Positions 1-5,921 of a DNA stretch of 6,420 bases are shown here, piece after piece; position 1 is the stretch's first letter, and each line of letters begins with the position of its first letter. A program made the position numbers and the translations under genes. The notes under the pieces were generated by a model that ran no database searches, was not told the origin of the DNA, and saw only the letters and a program-made list of their open reading frames with translations. This stretch comes from an uncultured Anaerosporobacter sp. (GTDB taxonomy: Bacteria; Bacillota; Clostridia; Lachnospirales; Lachnospiraceae): contig CALZJY010000124.1 in NCBI GenBank assembly GCA_945787925.1, positions 1 to 6,420 on the forward strand, read 5' to 3'.

Positions 1-594
1 TTGAAGGCTCTTGTCCTTTGTCGTACTGACAATCGTTCCTTGTTGTAGTGTCATTTTACGAATGTTCATACGAAATTCTGCCTGATCCGAAATGGCTTCT
101 GCAATGATATCTTTTGCACCAGCGATCGCTTCTTCCACGGTAGCAACCCCTTTTTCCTCTGATACATACGCTGCTGCCTCTTCTTCTAGGGAATGGGTAA
201 TTTTTTGCAACTGAAGAATCGTTGCTAATCCTTCTAACCCTTTTTCTTTCGCAATAATTGCTCTCGTTCTTCTCTTAGGACGATATGGACGGTATAAATC
301 TTCTACCACTACCTGCGTCTTTGCTTCTAGAATCTGCTTGCGTAATTCCTCCGTAAGCTTTCCTTGCTCCTCTATGCTGGCGATTACTTGGGCTTTCTTA
401 TCTTCTAAATTTCTTAAGTACTGTAATCGTTCATATAATTTACGCAACACTTCATCATTTAACGAACCATGTTGCTCTTTTCGATATCTAGCGATAAACG
501 GAATCGTATTTCCTTCATCGATTAACTTAACCGTCGCCTCTACCTGCCATAACTGTATACCTAGTTCTGTTGCCAATTGCTGTACTATGCTCAT
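1..594 (-). CDS. tex: Tex, S1-type RNA-binding transcription accessory protein (N-terminal part, truncated by window edge)
   Basis: This is an open frame of 198 codons from an ATG at 594 down to base 1 with no stop, so the gene continues off the left edge. The translation starts MSIVQQLATELGIQLWQVEA and contains NTIPFIARYRKEQHGSLND and EDLYRPYRPKRRTRA, which are hallmark segments of the Tex N-terminal domain. Family members are usually about 710-780 residues, with a YqgF/RuvX-like nuclease fold, helix-hairpin-helix elements and a C-terminal S1 domain. None of those lies in this part. Tex is a cytoplasmic nucleic-acid-binding protein linked to transcription and RNA turnover, and its exact role is unsettled. 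The start is chosen because AGGAAGG (complement of 605-611) sits 10 bases upstream. An ATG 6 bases earlier (600-602) is out of frame and closes after three codons. The gene is divergent from the membrane-protein gene at 736. Confidence 0.93.
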   Translation of the reverse strand, partial: MSIVQQLATELGIQLWQVEATVKLIDEGNTIPFIARYRKEQHGSLNDEVLRKLYERLQYLRNLEDKKAQVIASIEEQGKLTEELRKQILEAKTQVVVEDLYRPYRPKRRTRAIIAKEKGLEGLATILQLQKITHSLEEEAAAYVSEEKGVATVEEAIAGAKDIIAEAISDQAEFRMNIRKMTLQQGTIVSTTKDKSLQ

Positions 595-629
595 AATCCC
601 ATTACCTTCCTGTAATTACTTATCTTAGT

Positions 630-658
630 ATTCTACTATAGTTGCAAAATCCACGCAA
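630..658 (-). promoter_or_regulatory. Putative sigma-A promoter of tex
   Basis: On the minus strand a -35 box TTGCGT (653-658) is followed after exactly 17 bases by a -10 box TAGAAT (630-635). The -10 has one mismatch to consensus and the -35 keeps TTG. It lies about 36 bases upstream of the tex start codon, so the leader would be short. This is a consensus match only, not proof of transcription. Confidence 0.5.
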
Positions 659-665
659 GCGCTTG
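656..665. repeat. 10-bp perfect palindrome between divergent promoters (candidate operator)
   Basis: CAAGCGCTTG reads identically on both strands. It overlaps the tex -35 box on its left side and abuts the -35 of the rightward promoter on its right side. A dimeric regulator bound here could affect both promoters, but no regulator is identified. A 10-bp palindrome can arise by chance, so this is a weak call. Confidence 0.25.
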
Positions 666-693
666 TTGTATTCTCTCTGAAATCCTTTATAAT
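666..693 (+). promoter_or_regulatory. Putative sigma-A promoter of the membrane-protein gene
   Basis: A perfect -10 hexamer TATAAT (688-693) is preceded, with a 16-base spacer, by TTGTAT (666-671), which matches the -35 consensus only in TTG. Transcription would begin near 700, giving a leader of roughly 35 bases that contains the AAGAGGTG ribosome binding site (724-731). The -10 is convincing and the -35 is weak. Confidence 0.55.
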
Positions 694-735
694 GATGTAT
701 GAAACTAGCAATATCCATATGAAAAGAGGTGTACT

Positions 736-2064
736 ATGGCGAATTTCCCCGCCCCTTCAGATACACATGACAATCCAGTGTTCAAGGAATTGGTCTCTGT
801 TCTTGGAAATGGTTTTATCCTTTCTTTGTTCACCATCGATTTTTTCTGTTTTGAATATCTGCTTCCCATCTTAGGCTCCTTTATCATGCTCTATGGATGT
901 CATTTGGTAAAGGAACATAGCATTTATTTCAAACGCACATATATTTTTGCATGTATTCGTTCTCTGACGATGCTTGCAAACTTTATGATAGATTGGACAA
1001 GATTTCATGATAATATTACGATTACTTATCTTCAGATTGGGATTGCTGCTGTATTAATCATTGGCATCTTTTTTAATTTAAACCGAGCCTTTAAGGATAT
1101 CTTCCGCAAGGCAAATGCACTAGGCAATTACAACAACCGCTTAAATCAGTATATCGTCCTCTATCTATGCACTATTTTTTCTACGTACTTAACCATTCAC
1201 CTTGGCACACTGGGTGCCATGCTTTCTCTTTTCCTGTTAATACTAAATATCTGTTTCTTAATGCTTACTTTCTATCAGCTAGGCAACAGCCTTAGCAAGT
1301 TAGATTGTGATCTTGTTTTAACGTATTACAGTATTCCAGAAAAAAGAAGGCTCATCGGATTCCTTGCCACCTATATTGCCGCGCTTACTTTACTCGTAAT
1401 CGTATCAAACAAGGCACTCTTCCTTCCTGTTCGTCCAAGTTCACAGCTCGGAAGTAACGAATCCCAGCAAGGAGAAATCGAAAAAAGACTATTAGATTTA
1501 GGCTTTGACAAAGAGGCACTGCATACCCTTCCAAAAGAAGAAATTGCATTATTAGCGAATGCCTCCTCCCTTTCCTCAGATACCTCCGTCAAGGAAATCA
1601 ACAACGGAACATTAAGCGTGACGCTGTATCATATCTTCTGTAAGGAAGATTACCGAGTAATTGCTTACTACAAATGGCTGACTCCTCCAGACAGCAGATT
1701 ATATGAGGTCATGGAAGTCCAGTTTAACAACTGGACTTCCATGACGGACATCACGTCTAAGACTTATGTAGAAAAAGAAGACCACTCCCTAGAACTCTCC
1801 AATCTCAACATCGGACAAAACAGCCACTCCTATCCTTATGTCCAACACAAACTTCCAAATACAGGAGATAAAATCAGTGGCTATCTTTCCTTTTCGTACA
1901 AGCCAAACAGCAAGACTATACCAAAGTTTACACTGTATGTATACTCACAGATTAGCGTGTTCAATCTTCCGTATGTTAGCATCATAGATTATATGAATGA
2001 TTTTGAGAATTACAAAAATAGTATGATATTCGATCAAAATACGCTTACGTTTTCTTTCCCTTAA
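736..2064 (+). CDS. Hypothetical polytopic membrane protein with large C-terminal non-membrane domain
   Basis: I do not recognise a named family for this 442-residue protein. It resembles uncharacterised Lachnospiraceae membrane proteins. The first 26 residues are polar and contain NPVFKELVSVLGNGF. Hydrophobic segments follow at about 28-57, 66-86, 98-117, 138-156, 158-182 and 206-226, giving about six membrane helices. From about 232 the chain is polar: first a predicted helical stretch (247-277, containing RLLDLGFDKEALHTLPKEEI), then a strand-rich domain to the end with many Tyr, Ser and Asn residues. With six helices the N- and C-termini lie on the same side, and which side is not clear. 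No transport, kinase or protease motif is visible. The start is supported by AAGAGGTG at 724-731 and a consensus -10 upstream. It is monocistronic and ends at a shared terminator. Codons 325-337 contain a perfect 17-bp-arm inverted repeat. Confidence 0.85.
   Translation: MANFPAPSDTHDNPVFKELVSVLGNGFILSLFTIDFFCFEYLLPILGSFIMLYGCHLVKEHSIYFKRTYIFACIRSLTMLANFMIDWTRFHDNITITYLQIGIAAVLIIGIFFNLNRAFKDIFRKANALGNYNNRLNQYIVLYLCTIFSTYLTIHLGTLGAMLSLFLLILNICFLMLTFYQLGNSLSKLDCDLVLTYYSIPEKRRLIGFLATYIAALTLLVIVSNKALFLPVRPSSQLGSNESQQGEIEKRLLDLGFDKEALHTLPKEEIALLANASSLSSDTSVKEINNGTLSVTLYHIFCKEDYRVIAYYKWLTPPDSRLYEVMEVQFNNWTSMTDITSKTYVEKEDHSLELSNLNIGQNSHSYPYVQHKLPNTGDKISGYLSFSYKPNSKTIPKFTLYVYSQISVFNLPYVSIIDYMNDFENYKNSMIFDQNTLTFSFP
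1708..1745. repeat. Perfect 17-bp inverted repeat with 4-base loop inside a coding sequence
   Basis: The left arm GTCATGGAAGTCCAGTT (1708-1724) is the exact reverse complement of the right arm (1729-1745), with the loop TAAC between them. It starts in frame at codon 325 of the membrane-protein gene and encodes VMEVQFNNWTSM, so the reading frame is kept. Neither side is followed by a T-tract, so it is not an intrinsic terminator. It would form a very stable mRNA hairpin or a DNA cruciform. Confidence 0.9.
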
Positions 2065-2067
2065 AAC

Positions 2068-2104
2068 AAAAGCCTTCCACAGTTTATGCTATGGAAGGCT
2101 TTTT
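2068..2104. terminator. Bidirectional rho-independent terminator between convergent genes
   Basis: The arms AAAAGCCTTCCA (2068-2079) and TGGAAGGCTTTT (2092-2103) are perfect complements. After one C/A mismatch the stem can extend into the central bases. On the plus strand the stem ends in a T-run, and on the minus strand its A-rich left arm supplies the matching T-run. It starts 4 bases after the membrane-protein stop and lies 6 bases beyond the lysC stop, so it can end both transcripts. Confidence 0.9.
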
Positions 2105-2109
2105 ATTTA

Positions 2110-2586
2110 TTAGTTATGAATGAATTTGTCGTGAACGGAATTCATTGCTTTATCTACATCATCATCGTTGATTAATACTGTAACACGGATTTCTGAAGTA
2201 GAGATCATTTTGATGTTTACTCCTACATCGTAAAGAGCTTCGAACATCTTTGCTGCAACGCCTGCATTGGACATCATTCCCGCACCAACGATTGAAACTT
2301 TTGCCACGTTTCTCTCTACGTTGATTTGTTGACATTTTAGGCTACCAGTTCTGTGTCTTTCTAATACAGTAACCGCTTCGTCTACAAGGTCTTCTGGAAC
2401 TGTGAAGCTAATGTCTTTTGTACCATTTCTTCCAACGGATTGAAGAATGATATCAACATTAACATTGTGTCTAGCTAAATGATTGAATAACTTGAATGCT
2501 ACTCCTGGTTGATCTTCTAACCCAATTACTGCAATTCTTGCTGTGTTTCTATCGCAAGCCACACCACTTACAAGCATTTTTTCCAT
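2110..2586 (-). CDS. lysC: Probable aspartate kinase beta subunit from an internal in-frame start in lysC
   Basis: Codon 245 of lysC is an ATG (2584-2586) followed by EKMLVSGVACDRNTARIAVI. It would give a 158-residue protein made almost entirely of the two regulatory ACT modules. Eight bases upstream is AAGGAGG, one of the strongest ribosome binding sites in the window, encoded within the KEE codons. Known from the family: Bacillus subtilis aspartokinase II and corynebacterial LysC make a beta subunit of this size from the same place in the gene, and the holoenzyme is alpha2beta2. By inference this gene does the same, so lysC yields a catalytic-plus-regulatory alpha chain and a regulatory beta chain. 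Met248, three codons on, is less well spaced. Confidence 0.75.
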   Translation of the reverse strand: MEKMLVSGVACDRNTARIAVIGLEDQPGVAFKLFNHLARHNVNVDIILQSVGRNGTKDISFTVPEDLVDEAVTVLERHRTGSLKCQQINVERNVAKVSIVGAGMMSNAGVAAKMFEALYDVGVNIKMISTSEIRVTVLINDDDVDKAMNSVHDKFIHN

Positions 2587-3318
2587 TTCTACTTCCTCCT
2601 TAACAATTGTTCCCTCTGATGTGTTTAAACTACTACGAACTACTAATTGTACTCCATATTTCTTCGCCATCTCTACGGAACGATTGTGTAAGACCCCTGC
2701 TCCTAAAGTGGCTAACTCAAGCATCTCATCGTACGTGATTGCATCTAACTTTTTTGCATTCTTAACAATTCTTGGATCCGCAGTGTATACGCCATCTACG
2801 TCAGTGTAGATTTCGCATGCATCTGCATTAAGAACTGCTGCTAATGCTACCGCAGTTGTATCAGAACCACCACGGCCTAATGTTGTATAATCACCGAATT
2901 TGTTAATTCCCTGGAATCCTGTTACAATAACGATTTTACGGTTTTCTAATTCATGTTTGATTCTGTCTGCATCAATATGTTCTAATCTTGCATTTCCATA
3001 TACGCTAGAAGTTTTCATTGGTACTTGGAATGCATTTAAAGAAACGCTAGGTACTCCTAATGAATGAAGTGCCATCGACATTAATGCAACGGATGTTTGT
3101 TCTCCTGTTGTAAGCAGCATATCAAGCTCACGTTTTGGAGGATTTGGATTGATTTCTCTTGCCTGTTCGATTAATACGTCAGTCATTTTTCCCATTGCGG
3201 ATAAAACAACTACCACATCATTGCCCTTTTTATACTCTTCAATACATCTATTGGCAACATTAAAAATTCTTTCTTTATCGGCTACAGATGTTCCACCGAA
3301 TTTCTTTACTATTAACAT
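2110..3318 (-). CDS. lysC: Aspartate kinase (aspartokinase, LysC type), alpha subunit
   Basis: This 402-residue enzyme phosphorylates aspartate with ATP, the first committed step to lysine, threonine and methionine. The N-terminal amino-acid-kinase domain (about 1-230) shows KKFGGTSVAD (5-14), the nucleotide-site segment TTLGRGGSDTTAVALA (145-160) and YTDVDGVYTADPRI (171-184). Two C-terminal ACT modules follow. The first contains IGLEDQPGVAFKLFNHLA and QSVGRNGTKDISFTV, and the second contains KVSIVGAGMMSNAGVAAKMF and STSEIRVTVLI. The length matches monofunctional Gram-positive aspartokinases (about 400-410). AGGAGG (3324-3329) lies 5 bases before the ATG. The 101-base gap from the upstream gene shows no clear promoter, terminator or lysine riboswitch, so it is probably the last gene of the operon. 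Which amino acid inhibits it cannot be read with confidence. An internal start at codon 245 is listed separately. Confidence 0.96.
   Translation of the reverse strand: MLIVKKFGGTSVADKERIFNVANRCIEEYKKGNDVVVVLSAMGKMTDVLIEQAREINPNPPKRELDMLLTTGEQTSVALMSMALHSLGVPSVSLNAFQVPMKTSSVYGNARLEHIDADRIKHELENRKIVIVTGFQGINKFGDYTTLGRGGSDTTAVALAAVLNADACEIYTDVDGVYTADPRIVKNAKKLDAITYDEMLELATLGAGVLHNRSVEMAKKYGVQLVVRSSLNTSEGTIVKEEVEMEKMLVSGVACDRNTARIAVIGLEDQPGVAFKLFNHLARHNVNVDIILQSVGRNGTKDISFTVPEDLVDEAVTVLERHRTGSLKCQQINVERNVAKVSIVGAGMMSNAGVAAKMFEALYDVGVNIKMISTSEIRVTVLINDDDVDKAMNSVHDKFIHN
2594..2601 (-). promoter_or_regulatory. Internal Shine-Dalgarno for the lysC beta subunit
   Basis: AAGGAGGA on the minus strand matches the anti-Shine-Dalgarno consensus at seven of eight bases. 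The GGAGG core ends 8 bases before the in-frame ATG at 2586. It is better spaced than the site in front of full-length lysC. Confidence 0.8.
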
Positions 3319-3419
3319 AGCTGCCTCCTACTAAAACTTTATTTTGCAAAGAGCTCTGTATACTAGACATAACGTTTCTCTTTCGTCTTGCAATCTGATA
3401 CTTACTCTTTAAAACCCGA

Positions 3420-4622
3420 TTATTTATTCTCTAACAAATAGTCAATTAACGTATATCCGTTTATTATTTCATTGCCAGACACTCTTGCTTCTTCCTCATT
3501 GTAATGATGAGCGAATGCTTTCTTATCCGTACTATCATATAACATATAAGGTACTGGATCCGACGTATGAGTGCGGCACGCAATTGGTGTTGGATGGTCT
3601 GGCAATACTAACATTCGATAATCCTCGCCGGATCGTTCCATCTCTTCCTTTACTACCTTGATTACTCTTTGGTCTAAATATTCAATGGACTGAATTTTTC
3701 TTTCCACACTGCCTTGGTGTCCCATTTCGTCAGGAGCTTCTACATGGATGTATGCGAAATCATATCCATCCTGTAATAATGCTTCTACAGCAGCCTTTGC
3801 TTTCCCTTCATAATTTGTATGAAGGGTACCATCTGCACCTTCCACTTCGATTACTTTCATCTGTGCTCCGACTGCAATTCCTTTTAATAGGTCAACTGCG
3901 GAAATCATTGCACCGCGTTTTCCATTCTTCTCTTCAAAAGAAGTAAGGCTTGGTCTTGTTCCAGCCCCCCAGAACCAAATGGAGTTCGCTTTATGAAGCC
4001 CTTTCTTTGCACGTTCGATATTAAGAGGATGATTATTTAAAATGTCAAAACTCTTTTTCATCATTTCTTTTAGTGCAGCCTCTTTTGGAAGGTAGTCTCC
4101 AATCACCTTACCTAGTATATCATGTGGAGGCGTTAAATCAACCACTTCTCCATGATCCCATATTGTCAAATGTCGGTAACTAGTTCCCACATAATACTTG
4201 TAACTCTCATTTTCTAGTTCTTTTCTTACTGCTTCTAGCAATACAGCCGCGTCCTCAGTAGAAATCTCACTAGAACTATGATCGATGATCGTCTTTTGTT
4301 CATAGTCTTCTTCTTCTGATACCGTTACGATATTACAACGCATTGCAATATCGGTATCTTTCATATCTACGCCAATGCTTAATGCTTCTAACGGAGAACG
4401 TCCTGTATAATACTTTTTTGGATTGTATCCAAGAACAGCTAGATTGGCAGTATCACTTCCAGGTTTCATTCCCTCTGGAATCGTATGTACTAATCCAATT
4501 TCTGATTCTTTTGCTAATTGATCCATAACAGGAGTCTTGGCATATTCTAATGGCGTCTTTCCGGAAAGTTGTTCGATTGGCTCATCTGCCATACCGTCTC
4601 CCAAAACAATCACATATTTCAT
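3420..4622 (-). CDS. Archaeal-type cofactor-independent phosphoglycerate mutase homologue; probable alternative homoserine kinase
   Basis: This 400-residue protein belongs to the alkaline-phosphatase-like metalloenzyme superfamily, in the ApgM branch (COG3635). Visible active-site elements are VLGDGMADEP (metal ligand Asp9), KPGSDTANLAVLGY with the nucleophile-type Ser56, then HVEAPDEMGHQG (Asp298, His302), LPDHPTPIACRTH (Asp342, His343) and His352. The length fits the branch, being shorter than the roughly 510-residue GpmI enzymes. It lies between hom and lysC. From memory, a subgroup of this family found in threonine gene clusters of genomes lacking ThrB is modelled as a 'proposed homoserine kinase' (TIGR02535). 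I infer that this protein phosphorylates homoserine. True phosphoglycerate mutase activity remains the alternative. The start has AAGG 6 bases upstream (4629-4632), a modest site. A strong hairpin lies just upstream in the operon. Confidence 0.9.
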   Translation of the reverse strand: MKYVIVLGDGMADEPIEQLSGKTPLEYAKTPVMDQLAKESEIGLVHTIPEGMKPGSDTANLAVLGYNPKKYYTGRSPLEALSIGVDMKDTDIAMRCNIVTVSEEEDYEQKTIIDHSSSEISTEDAAVLLEAVRKELENESYKYYVGTSYRHLTIWDHGEVVDLTPPHDILGKVIGDYLPKEAALKEMMKKSFDILNNHPLNIERAKKGLHKANSIWFWGAGTRPSLTSFEEKNGKRGAMISAVDLLKGIAVGAQMKVIEVEGADGTLHTNYEGKAKAAVEALLQDGYDFAYIHVEAPDEMGHQGSVERKIQSIEYLDQRVIKVVKEEMERSGEDYRMLVLPDHPTPIACRTHTSDPVPYMLYDSTDKKAFAHHYNEEEARVSGNEIINGYTLIDYLLENK

Positions 4623-4645
4623 ACTCTACCTTCTTCCTATCATTT

Positions 4646-4691
4646 AAAAACGTTAAGACCAACAAGTGACATCCCATTGATCCTAACGTTT
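4646..4691 (-). terminator. Intrinsic-terminator-like hairpin between hom and the mutase-like gene
   Basis: On the minus strand, bases 4691 to 4648 fold into an uninterrupted 19-bp stem (outer arms AAACGTTA and TAACGTTT, including five G-U pairs further in) with a 6-base loop. A run of five T residues spans 4650-4646. The stem begins 11 bases after the hom stop. Only 23 bases remain between the T-run and the next start codon, too few for a promoter. It therefore acts as a partial terminator, an attenuator, or an mRNA processing or protection element. The plus-strand side lacks a continuous T-run. Confidence 0.75.
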
Positions 4692-4702
4692 CTATTTCTT
4701 AA

Positions 4703-5908
4703 TTAGAATGCAACACGAATTCTATTTCGCATGCTGCTTAATGCAACTGCCTTTTCTTTGAATTCTTTTTCCGTCATTAGTTTTGTAATAAACGCATATT
4801 CTCCTGCAACGTTTGCATTTACTTCTTCTACCTGGCCAAATGCTTCTGCTGCCGCTTCTTTTTCTACTTCGTCTACACGAACGAAGAAACGATGAGAAAC
4901 CTCTTCAAAGTCTGCAAGTTCTAACTTATGGGTGCTCCAGTTTGTCATAATATTAGTGCCAATATGTTTTGCAGCATCTACGACGTCTGCAACTACTGCG
5001 CTGGCTGTTGGAAGCTTACCTGCTCCCTTTCCATAAAACATCGTATCACCTAATACATTTCCTTTTACATAAATACCGTTGAATACATCGTTTACGCTAT
5101 ATAAAGGATTTTCCCTACCGATCATTACAGGTGCAACAAATGCCGATACTTTTTCATCTTCACGCTTGCTAGATCCTACGATCTTAATCTTCGCATCTAA
5201 CTCTTTTGCATAAAGCATATCTGTCTTTGTAATCTTTGTAATTCCTTCGGTATAGATATCTTCATAATCTACCTGTTTGCCAAATGCTAAAGAAGTAAGG
5301 ATGGCAATCTTACGGCATGCATCGTATCCTTCTACATCCGCTTCTGGATTACGTTCTGCATATCCTTTGTCTTGTGCTTCTCTTAATACTTCTGCAAAAT
5401 CAGCACCTTCAGTATCCATCTTTGATAATATATAGTTTGTGGTACCATTCAATATTCCTGTAATCTCTTCAATCTCATCTGCAGTAAGGGATTGGTTTAA
5501 TGGACGGATGATTGGAATTCCTCCACCAACACTTGCCTCAAATAAGAAATTGATGCTTTTAGACTTTGCAAGTGCTAATAATTCTGCACCATGTTTCGCA
5601 ACAAGTTCTTTGTTGGACGTACAAACGCTCTTTCCACGCTCTAACGCACCCTTTACGAATTCGTATGCTGGGTGTACGCCTCCCATAGTTTCTACGACGA
5701 TTTGTACCTCTGGATCATCTAAGATTACATTGATATCATGTACTACCTTATCTTCTACAGGGGAACCTGGGAACTCTCTTTTATCTAATACATATTTCAC
5801 ATGAATTGGCTGACGCGCCTTCTTCGCAATACTCTCGCTGTTTGTGTCAAGAACTTCAACCACTCCTGATCCAACAGTTCCATATCCTAATACACTAATA
5901 TTAATCAT
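4703..5908 (-). CDS. hom: Homoserine dehydrogenase
   Basis: This 401-residue enzyme reduces aspartate semialdehyde to homoserine with NAD(P)H, at the branch point leading to threonine and methionine. The N-terminal Rossmann domain opens with VLGYGTVGSGVVEVL (6-20). Downstream are VETMGGVHPAYEF, TSNKELVAKHG with the conserved Lys100, FEASVGGGIPIIRPL (123-137) and GILNGTTNYIL (151-161). GYDACRKIAIL follows, whose Asp196 and Lys200 correspond to the catalytic pair known in the family. The C-terminal portion from about 325 (FFVRVDEVEKEA, then GEYAFITKLMTE) is a compact ACT domain, the usual site of threonine feedback. The protein is about 30 residues shorter than the Bacillus enzyme, mainly in this tail. 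The ATG lies 4 bases after the stop of the upstream gene, and AGGGAG (5916-5921) overlaps that gene's final codons, indicating translational coupling. Confidence 0.96.
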   Translation of the reverse strand: MINISVLGYGTVGSGVVEVLDTNSESIAKKARQPIHVKYVLDKREFPGSPVEDKVVHDINVILDDPEVQIVVETMGGVHPAYEFVKGALERGKSVCTSNKELVAKHGAELLALAKSKSINFLFEASVGGGIPIIRPLNQSLTADEIEEITGILNGTTNYILSKMDTEGADFAEVLREAQDKGYAERNPEADVEGYDACRKIAILTSLAFGKQVDYEDIYTEGITKITKTDMLYAKELDAKIKIVGSSKREDEKVSAFVAPVMIGRENPLYSVNDVFNGIYVKGNVLGDTMFYGKGAGKLPTASAVVADVVDAAKHIGTNIMTNWSTHKLELADFEEVSHRFFVRVDEVEKEAAAEAFGQVEEVNANVAGEYAFITKLMTEKEFKEKAVALSSMRNRIRVAF

Positions 5909-5912
5909 ACTG

Positions 5913-5921
5913 TCACTCCCT
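5913..5921 (-). promoter_or_regulatory. Overlapping stop codon and Shine-Dalgarno coupling the PheB-like gene to hom
   Basis: The minus-strand string AGGGAGTGA contains the hom ribosome binding site AGGGAG (5916-5921) and the TGA stop of the upstream gene (5913-5915). The hom ATG follows 4 bases later, with a 7-base Shine-Dalgarno spacing. Ribosomes finishing the first gene are placed to re-initiate on hom, suggesting matched amounts of the two proteins. Confidence 0.75.

Noticed and set aside
595..602. Three-codon ATG frame just before the tex start, and a similar four-codon frame before the PheB-like gene.
   Set aside because: They are too short to be meaningful leader peptides, and the Shine-Dalgarno spacing favours the annotated starts.
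338..628. Plus-strand open frame of 96 codons over the tex region.
   Set aside because: It is antisense to tex, has no ribosome binding site, and its Cys/Ser/Leu-rich composition is typical of a shadow frame. The minus-strand translation is clearly Tex.
3340..3395. Weak pairing in the lysC leader (AAAGAG with CTCTTT, two TTGCAA copies, palindrome AGAGCTCT).
   Set aside because: The pairing needs a large bulge and a long loop, no T-run follows, and it matches no known leader class.
4329..4352. Quasi-palindrome in the mutase-like gene: GATATT and CAA arms pair with TTG and AATATC around CGCA, with one A/C mismatch.
   Set aside because: Nine pairs broken by a mismatch in AT-rich coding sequence are close to chance, with no T-tract and no contextual reason for function.
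5439..5804. Plus-strand open frame of 121 codons opposite hom.
   Set aside because: It is antisense to a well-conserved enzyme, has no ribosome binding site, and its composition is that of a reverse-complement shadow.
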